DNA of 64,000 nucleotides from Chengkuizengella axinellae (lineage in GTDB: Bacteria; Bacillota; Bacilli; Paenibacillales; KCTC-33759), in contig NZ_JAVAMP010000006.1 of NCBI RefSeq assembly GCF_030730905.1, positions 1 through 64,000 on the forward strand, written 5' to 3'. The position numbers and the translations under genes are program-made. Below are positions 46,598-56,100 of the stretch, one piece after another (the first letter of the stretch is position 1; every line of letters starts with the position of its first letter). The notes beneath the pieces were generated by a model. It ran no database searches. It saw only the letters and a program-made list of their open reading frames with translations, and was not told where the DNA came from.

Positions 46598-48127
46598 TTA
46601 TCCAAAATTATTTTTCAACAACTTTTCGTGTAATTGCTGTGCTGTAACTGGCGGACTAAAGAAAAATCCCTGTACTACCTTGCAATGTTTATTGTTTAAA
46701 TAAGATAATTGTTCTGCAGACTCAACACCCTCAGCTATTACTTGTAGGTTCAAATGATGTGCCATCGAAATGATAGTTGATACAATTGCTGCATCATTTG
46801 AATCCTTCTTAATAATATCCCTTACAAATGTACGGTCAATTTTAAGTTTATGTATCGGGAAGCTTTTGAGATAATTAAGAGAACTATATCCTGTTCCAAA
46901 ATCATCAATACTGATTTGAACACCTAATTCTTTTAATTTTTGCAAGGTTATAATCGCTCTATCTATATCTATCGTCATACTTTCTGTAATTTCAATATCT
47001 AAATACTTAGGTTCTAAATCTACTTCCTTTAATACTTGAGCTACCATCTCAACAATATCTGGCTGTAGGAAATGTCTAGTTGATAGATTCACTGAAATTG
47101 GAATTTTGGGTAAACCTGCGTTTTGCCATACTTTGTTTTGTTCACAAGCTTTTCTAATCACCCAATTTTCGATATCTATGATCATTCCGCTCTCTTCTGC
47201 AATAGGAATAAAGTGATTAGGCGGTGTTAGCCCTTTGATCGGATCATTCCAACGAATCAACGCTTCAACCCCTACAATTTCTCTGGTATCTGTATTGATT
47301 TGTGGTTGATAGTATAATACAAACTCTTCATTTTCAATGGCTCGTCTTATATCACTTTCCAAATTAAATCTTTCCAAAGATGTATTGCACATTAAGGAGG
47401 TATAGATTTGAAAAGTATTCTTCCCTTTTTCCTTCACATTATATAACGCAATGTCTGCTTGTTTTATTAACAAATCAGCATTAGCATTGTCGTCATAAAT
47501 AGAAATACCTGCACACGCAGAAATATGAATTTTATGATTCTGAATGTTGTATACTTCCTCCATTGCCTCAATTAAGCTAAACGCTTTTGCTTCGATCTCT
47601 TCTGTTGTAGTTAAACCAATGAGATAAATAGAAAACTTATCCCCTTCAATACGTGCGACAAAATCATTTTCAGTAACAGAACGATTTAATCTTTCTGCAA
47701 TCTGCATTAATAGAATATTCCCAAAATCATGTCCCAAAGAATCATTCACTAGTTTAAATCGATCAATATCAATCGTCATTACTGCTAGATTGGTATTTTT
47801 TACTTTAATATGAGGAATCACCTCATCTAAATGCTTTTGAAATAATCTACGATTTGGAAGTCCTGTTAAATCATCATAATATAAAAGCTGTTTAATATTA
47901 TCCTCTGTTTTTTTCCGTTCTGACTTAATGACTAATTCCAGCATATGATTTATTTTTTTAGTATCCCTTATATAAAAAGACAGCAATACAAGTAATGTAA
48001 TCATCGAAAACGAAAACAGTACCCAAAATCCACCATCCATAAATGTCCAGATATTCACGAGTACTATATATATAAGAATAGTAAGAAATCTCTGTGTTTT
48101 TATACCTGATTCAAGTTCTTTTTTCAT
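46598..48127 (-). CDS. membrane GGDEF-EAL cyclic-di-GMP protein with degenerate GGDEF
   Basis: A 509-residue protein. Two N-terminal membrane helices (LTILIYIVLVNIWTFMDGGF and FWVLFSFSMITLLVLLSFYI, about 15-55), GGDEF domain (about 85-245, YDDLTGLPNRR, then VARIEGDKFSIYL, so GGDEF reads EGDKF), and a complete EAL domain (about 258-500): VGVEALIRW, SVNLSTRHF, DIEITES, DDFGTGYSSLNYLKSFP, KIDRTFV, AEGVES, QGFFFSPP. Likely a phosphodiesterase with a regulatory GGDEF. The in-frame GTG at 48142 sits on the ribosome site; the ATG at 48127 is preferred with reserve. Confidence 0.85.
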   Translation of the reverse strand: MKKELESGIKTQRFLTILIYIVLVNIWTFMDGGFWVLFSFSMITLLVLLSFYIRDTKKINHMLELVIKSERKKTEDNIKQLLYYDDLTGLPNRRLFQKHLDEVIPHIKVKNTNLAVMTIDIDRFKLVNDSLGHDFGNILLMQIAERLNRSVTENDFVARIEGDKFSIYLIGLTTTEEIEAKAFSLIEAMEEVYNIQNHKIHISACAGISIYDDNANADLLIKQADIALYNVKEKGKNTFQIYTSLMCNTSLERFNLESDIRRAIENEEFVLYYQPQINTDTREIVGVEALIRWNDPIKGLTPPNHFIPIAEESGMIIDIENWVIRKACEQNKVWQNAGLPKIPISVNLSTRHFLQPDIVEMVAQVLKEVDLEPKYLDIEITESMTIDIDRAIITLQKLKELGVQISIDDFGTGYSSLNYLKSFPIHKLKIDRTFVRDIIKKDSNDAAIVSTIISMAHHLNLQVIAEGVESAEQLSYLNNKHCKVVQGFFFSPPVTAQQLHEKLLKNNFG

Positions 48128-48415
48128 GATTACACTTGACACTCCTCTACTATTGATTAATTTAATAACGAATCAATTTTTACAGGTCTGCTTATTATTA
48201 TATTCTTCAAAATTCTACAAATTCCTGCTAAATAAATACCATATATTACCTTGAAAACGACACCACAAATATAATAATATCGAATTAAAACGAATATTTC
48301 CAGTTATTAGATGGAAGAATTTCATATAAACTACATTATTTTTGATGTTGATTTTTCTACCATTAGATGGTATTTATTAAATATTAAAAATCTTTAATAT
48401 TTTGAGAGGTGAAAT

Positions 48416-48856
48416 ATGAATTCTGAAAACAATCTTAATGAATACTCGGTTTCTGAAAACCCTAACACAGTTCTAAAACATTCAGGTCTTGGAATAGCTT
48501 CTTTTGTTATCGGGATCACCAGTATCATATTAGCTGTAGTTATGATTATATTACTGTCCGTATCCGTAGCTGATTTATTTATGGAAGGTTCACCTGAACC
48601 AACAGAAGAAGAAATTATGGAGTTCGCATCCAGTCAATCTCTATTTTTAGTCTCGGGTATCGTTCTGGTCATTCTATTCTTTAGTCAGGTTATTGGTGGA
48701 ATCATCGGGATCATCTCTTTATTTCAAAAAAATCGGAAAAAGCTATTCCCTATCCTTGGCACTATATTTAATTTACTCCCCTTGTTAGCAGCAATTGGAT
48801 TTATAGTATTTTCATTTGCTGTAGGTATAAGTGCTGGAGCAACCAGTTTTTCTTGA
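48416..48856 (+). CDS. DUF4190-type membrane protein
   Basis: A 146-residue protein; ATG follows GAGAGGTG. N-terminal polar region then hydrophobic segments: GIASFVIGITSIILAVVMIILL, LFLVSGIVLVILFFSQVIGG, IIGIISLFQKNR and LGTIFNLLPLLAAIGFIVFS. The Gly-rich first helix, I/V-rich second and FxxNRKK loop fit DUF4190 small membrane proteins. Role unknown. Confidence 0.65.
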   Translation: MNSENNLNEYSVSENPNTVLKHSGLGIASFVIGITSIILAVVMIILLSVSVADLFMEGSPEPTEEEIMEFASSQSLFLVSGIVLVILFFSQVIGGIIGIISLFQKNRKKLFPILGTIFNLLPLLAAIGFIVFSFAVGISAGATSFS

Positions 48857-48908
48857 TCAGCCTATTTTTAAACTTGTATTTTCCAATATAACCGCAGTAC
48901 TCCAAATA

Positions 48909-48947
48909 AAACTCTTTCCTATAACCGTGGAAAGAGTTTGTTTTTTT
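48909..48947 (+). terminator. terminator after the DUF4190 gene
   Basis: Perfect 11-bp stem AAACTCTTTCC/GGAAAGAGTTT with a 9-nt loop and a run of Ts after one G. Confidence 0.85.
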
Positions 48948-49014
48948 ACATTCTTGTTCACATAACACCATGTATGTTGAATATATTGTTATAAAAAGGA
49001 AGGAGGGGTCGACG

Positions 49015-50157
49015 TTGAGTTCATCGTTTATCGTTTCCAGAGAAGATTGGTCACTGCATCGCAAAGGGTATCAGGATCAAACTAGGCACCAGGAAAAAGT
49101 AAAAGAAGCTATTAAACAAAATTTACCTGATCTTATTACAGATGAAAGCATTATTTTATCGAATGGCAAAAAAATAATAAAAGTACCAATCCGCAGCTTA
49201 GATGAGTATAAATTCCGTTTTAACTACAACAAAAATAAACATGTTGGTCAAGGAGATGGAGAAAGCAAAGTAGGAGATGTCTTAGGTCAGGAGCCAGCTC
49301 CATCCGGTGCTGGTAAAGGAGAAGGCGCTGGCGATCAGCCAGGAGAAGATTATTTTGAAGTTGAGATTGATATGGAAGAATTAGAAACGATGCTCTTTAG
49401 TCAACTTGAATTACCTTATTTAAAACCAAAAGAAAAAGACTTGTTAAAAGTTACTGATATTGAATTCAATGATATTCGCAAAAAAGGCATTATGTCGAAT
49501 ATAGATAAAAAAAGAACCATTTTACAAAATTTAAAACGAAATGCAGCTACAGGACAGCCTGGTATTCATGGTATTTCCCCTGATGATCTACGATTTAAAA
49601 CATGGGATGATATCACGAAACCGCAGTCCAATGCTTTAATCTTAGCCATCATGGATACTTCTGGATCTATGGGAAGCTTTGAAAAATATATCGCACGCAG
49701 TTTCTTCTTTTGGATGACTCGTTTTTTAAGAAAAAAGTATGAACATGTTGAAATCATCTTTATTGCACATCATACAGAAGCAAAAGAAGTCACTGAAGAA
49801 GAGTTTTTTACAAAAGGCGAAAGCGGAGGTACCATCTGCTCTTCAGCATATAAAAAAGCTTTAGAGATCATTGAATCTCGGTATTCTCCAGAAAATTACA
49901 ACATTTATCCTATTCATTTTTCTGACGGAGACAATTTAACTTCAGATAACGAAAGATGCACTAAATTAATAAATCAGTTATTAGAAAATTGCAACATGTT
50001 TGGTTATGGTGAAGTGAATCAATACAATCGGAGCAGCACATTAATGTCAGCTTATCGCAACATACAGCATCCTACTTTCCGCCACTGTATTATCCGTGAA
50101 AAAGGCGAAGTATATAAAGCATTAAAGAACTTCTTTTCTAAACCAGAAGTGGGGTGA
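49015..50157 (+). CDS. yhbH: sporulation protein YhbH (DUF444)
   Basis: A 380-residue YhbH; TTG start at 49015, 6 nt after GGAGGGG. It begins [20 protein letters not shown] and contains [20 protein letters not shown], a Gly-rich linker, [20 protein letters not shown] (a von Willebrand A-like MIDAS motif, DxSGS), [17 protein letters not shown] and [11 protein letters not shown]. In spore formers it belongs with PrkA and SpoVR; its mechanism is unclear. spoVR follows after 4 bp, so the two are co-transcribed. Confidence 0.92.
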   Translation: MSSSFIVSREDWSLHRKGYQDQTRHQEKVKEAIKQNLPDLITDESIILSNGKKIIKVPIRSLDEYKFRFNYNKNKHVGQGDGESKVGDVLGQEPAPSGAGKGEGAGDQPGEDYFEVEIDMEELETMLFSQLELPYLKPKEKDLLKVTDIEFNDIRKKGIMSNIDKKRTILQNLKRNAATGQPGIHGISPDDLRFKTWDDITKPQSNALILAIMDTSGSMGSFEKYIARSFFFWMTRFLRKKYEHVEIIFIAHHTEAKEVTEEEFFTKGESGGTICSSAYKKALEIIESRYSPENYNIYPIHFSDGDNLTSDNERCTKLINQLLENCNMFGYGEVNQYNRSSTLMSAYRNIQHPTFRHCIIREKGEVYKALKNFFSKPEVG

Positions 50158-50161
50158 AAAT

Positions 50162-51544
50162 ATGAATGTTGAAGAAATGAACCAACTTGAAAATGCAATT
50201 GAGGAAATCGTCGAAATCGCCAAAAAATTTCAGCTTGATTTTTATCCTATGAGGTATGAAATTTGCCCAGCAGATATCATTTATACTTTCGGAGCTTACG
50301 GTATGCCAACGAGATTTTCGCACTGGAGCTTTGGAAAAACTTTTCACAAAATGAAAACGCAATATGATTTAGGATTAAGTAAAATCTATGAATTAGTCAT
50401 TAACTCCAATCCTTGTTACGCATTTTTATTAGATGGAAATTCACTTATTCAAAATAAATTAATTGTGGCTCACGTCCTTGCGCATTGTGACTTTTTTAAA
50501 AACAATGCACACTTTTCAAATACAAACCGAGATATGATTAACAGCATGTCCTCTACCTCTGAAAGAATACACAATTATGAATATGAGCACGGGACAGAAA
50601 ATGTAGAGAAATTTATAGATGCAGTTTTAGCAATTCAAGAGCATGTAGATCCAAGCCTTTTTAGAAAATATAATCATCATCAAAAAAATGAACCTGCGAA
50701 TATAGAAAAACAGAGTAAGGGAAAAACAGGATTCGAGGATTTATGGGATCTAGAACAAAATCAACCATCAGAGGAATCAAAAAAAACAAAAACACCTGAA
50801 AAAACAGAAAAAAAATTCCCGACTAAACCAGAAAAAGATATCATGTGGTTCATTGAAGAACACTCTCCGATATTAGAAGATTGGCAGCGCGATATTCTGT
50901 CTATGCTGCGTGAGGAGATGTTGTACTTTTGGCCGCAGATCCAGACTAAAATCATGAATGAGGGGTGGGCATCCTACTGGCACGTACGCATCCTAAGAGA
51001 AATGGATCTAACCTCTGCAGAAACCATTGAATTTGCCAAATTGAATTCCTCAGTGGTTCAGCCATCACAACACACCTTGAACCCGTATTATTTAGGGCTT
51101 AAAATATTTGAAGACATTGAAAAACGATTTGATAGAGAAAAAATATTTGAGGTTCGTGAGATTGATTCTGACACTTCTTTTATTCGCAACTATTTAACAA
51201 AGGATTTAGTTGAGGATTTAGACCTTTATATTTTTGAAAAACAAGGTCGTGAGTGGAAAATCACAGATAAAACGTGGGAAAATATACGTGATCAACTGGT
51301 ATCCTCTCGAACAAATGGTGGTTTCCCTTATCTGGTTGTTAAGGATGGCAATTACAAAAATAATGGTGAATTGTATATCAAACATGAATATGAAGGACTT
51401 GAACTGGATTTAAAATATACTGAACGTACACTTCCTTATTTACAACAACTTTGGGGAAAAAATGTCCATTTAGAAACTAAAATTGAAGATAAACCTGTTG
51501 TGTTTTCTTTTAAAGATCAGAAGATGCAGAGAAGGTTTTTGTAA
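50162..51544 (+). CDS. spoVR: SpoVR family sporulation protein
   Basis: A 460-residue SpoVR, needed for normal spore cortex in Bacillus. N-terminus [20 protein letters not shown], the His-rich [17 protein letters not shown], and the C-terminal part [55 protein letters not shown] Lys/Glu linker is at about 180-220. The last 193 codons (50966-51544) are duplicated at 60377-60955. Starts after GTGGGGTG with yhbH 4 bp upstream. Confidence 0.96.
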   Translation: MNVEEMNQLENAIEEIVEIAKKFQLDFYPMRYEICPADIIYTFGAYGMPTRFSHWSFGKTFHKMKTQYDLGLSKIYELVINSNPCYAFLLDGNSLIQNKLIVAHVLAHCDFFKNNAHFSNTNRDMINSMSSTSERIHNYEYEHGTENVEKFIDAVLAIQEHVDPSLFRKYNHHQKNEPANIEKQSKGKTGFEDLWDLEQNQPSEESKKTKTPEKTEKKFPTKPEKDIMWFIEEHSPILEDWQRDILSMLREEMLYFWPQIQTKIMNEGWASYWHVRILREMDLTSAETIEFAKLNSSVVQPSQHTLNPYYLGLKIFEDIEKRFDREKIFEVREIDSDTSFIRNYLTKDLVEDLDLYIFEKQGREWKITDKTWENIRDQLVSSRTNGGFPYLVVKDGNYKNNGELYIKHEYEGLELDLKYTERTLPYLQQLWGKNVHLETKIEDKPVVFSFKDQKMQRRFL

Positions 51545-51578
51545 CAGAGATGCTCCTTTCGGGGCATCTCTGTTTTTT
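51544..51578 (+). terminator. terminator of yhbH-spoVR
   Basis: ACAGAGATGC/GCATCTCTGT stem with CTCC/GGGG extension and six Ts, directly after the stop. A near copy follows the duplicated spoVR end at 60953-60990. Confidence 0.9.
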
Positions 51579-51902
51579 ATATTTTTATTTAAATAAACTT
51601 AAAAGGTGTTAAGTATATAAAGGCTGTTCAAGGTTTCATTCAAATCTAAAAATGATTTAGACTTTGTTTCAAAGTGAAATTTTTATATATTAATTATAAA
51701 GATTCCTTCTTGTAGCTTCGCAATCACATAATCCAACTTAAGTGGATACTAAAAGAATTATTAACCAAAAAGTTAACGAAAACAACTTAATGTTTTGAAT
51801 TGACTATATTGTAAATTCTGCACTGGGCAGCCTCAAATCTCGTCCCTGATTTTTTCCAAACTATTAAGATTTGAGTAAAGATGTAAAACAAAGTTTTTTT
51901 AA
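51579..51902. repeat. left end of the RHS island with direct repeat X
   Basis: This contains repeat X at 51799-51846 (TTGACTATATTG, then TTCTGCACTGGGCAGCCTCA), about 85 percent identical to repeat Y at 52561-52607. No gene is seen; the rest is AT-rich without recognised structure. Confidence 0.65.
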
Positions 51903-52385
51903 TCAAAAATTTTCTAATACTTCTTTTTGTTTCATGGCAATGTTTTTAAATGGTTCAAATGATTCTTCTATCATTTTCATGAAATTAGGGTTGAATTCAA
52001 GATCTTTATTCCCCTCTAGCTTATTAAGAATCTCATAAAATTCTTCACACGCTTTTGTAGCCCCCTCACCTCCATCTGCCTCTTCTCCAGACATCTGCAG
52101 TAATTCATTAATTGAAATGTCTTTTGACATATATTTAAGATAGTAATAACCAATTACTGCATCACTAAAAGGAGGTTCATTTTCCATGGAACTTTTTTCG
52201 ATAATCATTAAATCACTTAAAGCTTTACTTAAATCATCAATATTTCTTGATAAGGAAACATTGATCAACCATAATTTTGGTTTTTGTTCCCGTAAAATAC
52301 GTTCATCCGCCCACTTTTGCCATTCAGATTTATTATATAAACCGCTAAATGCAATCGCAAATAAGTAATGTGCTATAGGAATCAT
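51903..52385 (-). CDS. orphan immunity-like protein 1
   Basis: A 160-residue cytoplasmic protein; ATG at 52385 follows GAGGAGGTAAAT. Sequence is helical (LYNKSEWQKWADERILREQK, DDLSKALSDLMIIEKSS, KACEEFYEILNKLEGNK). It starts 2 bp after the stop of an RHS toxin-tip fragment and ends just before repeat X, the position of a polymorphic-toxin immunity gene. No family name known to me. It is predicted to neutralise the toxin tip once attached to that fragment. Confidence 0.6.
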   Translation of the reverse strand: MIPIAHYLFAIAFSGLYNKSEWQKWADERILREQKPKLWLINVSLSRNIDDLSKALSDLMIIEKSSMENEPPFSDAVIGYYYLKYMSKDISINELLQMSGEEADGGEGATKACEEFYEILNKLEGNKDLEFNPNFMKMIEESFEPFKNIAMKQKEVLENF

Positions 52386-52387
52386 AT

Positions 52388-52558
52388 TTACCTCCTCGGC
52401 GTATTTGGATGTAATCCAGGTGTACCAGGTCCATGCTGTGTTGGATTATACCATGGATTTGCATGGTGGTGTGGATTCGTATGAGTTGGTACATCAGGTC
52501 TGCCATGATCTGTATAATCATTATTGCCTATTCTTCTTCCAAATTGATCAAAGATAGT
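52388..52558 (-). pseudogene. orphan RHS toxin C-terminal tip fragment
   Basis: A 56-codon frame with no start: IFDQFGRRIGNNDYTDHGRP, then HTNPHHHANPWYNPTQHGPG and TPGLHPNTPRR, stop at 52390-52388. His/Pro/Asn-rich ends of this kind are found on RHS-type polymorphic toxins, including a TDHGRPD-type tip. A TAA lies directly upstream, so it is a displaced tip without its carrier. It is coupled to the immunity-like gene at 52385. Confidence 0.65.
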
Positions 52559-52560
52559 TT

Positions 52561-52607
52561 ATTGACTCTAATGTTTATTCTGCACTGGGTAGCCTCAAAT
52601 TTCAGAA
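52561..52607. repeat. direct repeat Y
   Basis: TTGACTCTAATG, then TTCTGCACTGGGTAGCCTCA, matching repeat X at 51799-51846. X and Y both follow an immunity-like gene and enclose the orphan cassette, so they are candidate recombination sites for cassette loss or gain. Confidence 0.7.
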
Positions 52608-52627
52608 ATTCCTGACTATTTTTAAAT

Positions 52628-53176
52628 TCAATTTAGACTTTTAAGTATTACGTCTTCCAATTGGTAATCATCAGATATGTTAGGATCAATAGCCAACAAT
52701 TTAACGATAATCTCGGTCACTTTGGAAAACGAGAGTTGGCTTGAACCTACGAGTCCATGAGCACCAATGTTAAAGTTCAAAATACCTCCTGAAAAATTAG
52801 GAATTTCACTTAGAGTTTTTTGTACACTACTTAAAATAGCTTCACCATATTCCTTAGGCAATCCAATGTGAACTTCATCAGAGCTTGAAGCAATATTATT
52901 ATCTAATTTTTCCCCTTCATCATGACTGACACATACGGTAATTACTAATTTGTTTTCATTATTTGGAATAAAATCAACCCCCAAAAATGCGTAATTACTT
53001 ACTTGTCGTGGGGAAAGTAGAAGTTCCAAAGCTAAACTACACGGCTTTATTTTCAATCCTTTATTTATTGTTAATAAAAGTTCAATTCTATCAATATTAT
53101 CGTAATCCATTCTTGGTAAGTCATTTATCCATAGTTTTCCCTTTCGGTAATGCCCTAAGTTTTTTAAATTAATCAT
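52628..53176 (-). CDS. putative immunity protein of the RHS toxin
   Basis: A 182-residue cytoplasmic protein. Its ATG at 53176 shares a base with the RHS stop (TAATG), the typical translational coupling of toxin and immunity. Sequence: INLKNLGHYRKGKLWINDLP, LLTINKGLKIKPCSLALELL, then ASSSDEVHIGLPKEYGEAIL, with a C-terminal LLAIDPNISDDYQLEDVILK. I do not recognise a named immunity family, so the function rests on position and size. Confidence 0.7.
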   Translation of the reverse strand: MINLKNLGHYRKGKLWINDLPRMDYDNIDRIELLLTINKGLKIKPCSLALELLLSPRQVSNYAFLGVDFIPNNENKLVITVCVSHDEGEKLDNNIASSSDEVHIGLPKEYGEAILSSVQKTLSEIPNFSGGILNFNIGAHGLVGSSQLSFSKVTEIIVKLLAIDPNISDDYQLEDVILKSLN

Positions 53177-56100
53177 TAATCTATCCCCCAAAATTTCTTC
53201 CAAGCCCCACCAAAGTTTTCTGGCATTGATTTTATCACATCTGGATGATATACGCTAAATGGGGAAACTTCATACTTTTGAAGAGCCTCCTTATGTGCAG
53301 TATCATAATCAATACCTTTCTTCATCTTTGTAGATTCTGAAACTTCATGCATATAAAAACTTGCATCTGCACCTGATATTTTTTTCTTATTAGCCGTTGC
53401 ATCTTCAAGTCTTCTAATCATGGCTGTATTTTCTGGAAAGTCTCCAAACTGTGACAGATGACTTTTGACAATATCCAATCCTTTTTGAGAAACATTAAGT
53501 TCTTTTCCTTCTAGTCTTCCGAGTCCTTGACCTGAGATGCCATTAAAAGATGGATTGTATGCCCCAGTTTTACCTGCTCCATTATTATCAATCATTGATA
53601 ATTTCGAAAAATCTTTAGACTCTTTCGATGCTTTTACACCAGTTTTAGCATTTCCAACTAACTTTCCTAATTTAAATACTTTACCTGCAGGTAAGAGACT
53701 TGCTCCTGCTACTACCCTTTCAGTGAAAGAAGCATCAGAATCTAATACGGTTCTAGCATCATCAAATACAAGGAAATTTGCTGCTGATTTCGTAAAACCC
53801 CATGTTTTTCCAAGAAATCCAACATCATCACTATCTCGACTTAAACCAAAAGGATCAATATAACTAACTGGATTCCCATTGACATAAGCATACTTATTCA
53901 GTGATAAACTGCTGCTGATACTGCCTTGAACGACATCTCGATTGATAAATCGTTTAATATCTGGATTGTAGTAACGTGCTCGCATATAATACAATCCATT
54001 ATCATCGGTGACGACTCCATATTTTCCATTATACAGGAATGGATGATCTGCAGCGCCTTCTGAGTAAAGAAGTTCACCATAAGGAGAATACGTATATTGA
54101 TCCGTAATTTCTCCGTTTTCATTGGTTAAAGCAACGGTGCTTCCTCTACGATCGTAATGATATGCACTATAATCACCATTTGCTGTTTCTTGAGCGATCA
54201 GTCCTAATCCATACACATAATAAGTGATTGGATTCCCCTCTGCGTCCACTTCCATCAACAATTGACTATAGTACGCATGAGGGTTCACTACTTGATAAGT
54301 TTTCTCATTTGTTATTGTATTTGTGACAGAAGTTCGAATATCTTCTGCATTATACGTATAAGTAAAATCACCAGCTCGGATCAATCGGTTTTGTGCATCA
54401 TATTTCATTTGCTCCATGACACCATTGACTGGACCATAAGTCATATTGCCGTCTGCATCATAGAGCACAGCCTCTCCATTATAGGTTTCCAGACGATTGT
54501 CCGATGTGTAAGTCATGTTTGTTTCTTGTGTAGATAAGTCTGTACTTTTCTGAATGGATTGAATGTTTCCACCTATGTCATACGCATATTGATAATTTAT
54601 AATCGATTGATCTAACGGTTGTAGAATATTTTCAGCATTGGTTAAACGGTCTAGATCATCATAAACATAGTTTTTCTCCCCTTCTGAAACGACATTATTC
54701 GATGCATCATACGTAAAGGTTTCATAATGAATGATATCCCCGTTTGCCGTCTCATCCTTTAGTTCGATCAATTGACCTGCTACATCATACGTTCTAGTTT
54801 CAATTGAAGCATCAGAACGAAGAGTAGAAATGAGTTTGTTATTTTCATCATAGGTATAGCTGGTAACTCTTCCTGTCCAGTCTGTCACACTTTTCATGTT
54901 TCCAGCTTCATCATACGTATAAGAAACAATCTTACCATCAGGATACGTCAGCTGAGATATGTTCCCGATCTCATCATATTGATATTCAATTTTATTGCCA
55001 TACTCATCCGTGTACGATACAATGCGATCCAATACATCATAGACTCTAGTGATGGCTTTTCCATCTTGATCTGTTACCGTAAGTCGATTGTTATTCTCAT
55101 CGTAAGTTATATCTATTGGTGATTCAGGTGAGACTGTTTTAATTAAACGTCCGATAGCATCATATTCAAAGGTGGTTACTTGATCTCTCGCATTTTTCTT
55201 TTGGGTTAACAAATCACGTCCATCATATTGGTAAGAGAGTATTCCACCACTATCCAATGTCTCTTGGATTAATCTCCCTGCTACATCATATTGAAAAGAA
55301 GTTTGAACGCCATTCGCATCCGTGAATGAAACAACTTGTCCTTTACTATCAAATGATTGCTGGCTTACACCGCCCATGGCATTGATAGATTGAATGAGCT
55401 GATTCACTGCATCATATTGATACGTTTGAATATTGCCTGATGGATCTGTCAATGTTGTTAAACGTCCGATAGCATCATAAGCTTGTGATGTTGAATTCCC
55501 CAGTGCATCTATTGTTTGAATCGGCAGGTATCCATCGTTATAAAGGACAGAAGTGATGTCCGTTCCTTTCGCATCCAATTCAGAAATGACATTTCCGACA
55601 GCATCATATTGCGTTGTTAATGTATTTCCTAATGCATCTGTCACACCGGTTTGACGCCCATTCGCATCGTAGGTGTAAGTGGTTGTATTTTCTAGTGCAT
55701 CGGTAATATGCGTTAGGCGCCCTTCTTTGTTATATACATATAAAATAACATTGCCTAATGCATCTTCTTTTTGAATAAGCTCATCTCTTTGATTATAAGT
55801 GTACGAAGTCGTATTTCCTTTAGCATCGGTCTCCGTTAAACGATTCCTATTTTTATCATAGGTATATTGCGTTGCTAGATTCAAAGCATTGGTTTCACTT
55901 AAAAGATTTCCTAAAACATCGTAAGTAAATGTACTTTTATTTCCTTCCGAGTCCGTGGTACTTAATAAACGATCCATAGAATCATAAGTATATGTTTCGA
56001 TATTCCCTACTTCATCCGTTGAAGAAACAAGACGATCTAACTCATCATAATTCATGGAAACCGTATTACCGAGCGGATCAATGGTGCTAATCATTCGACC

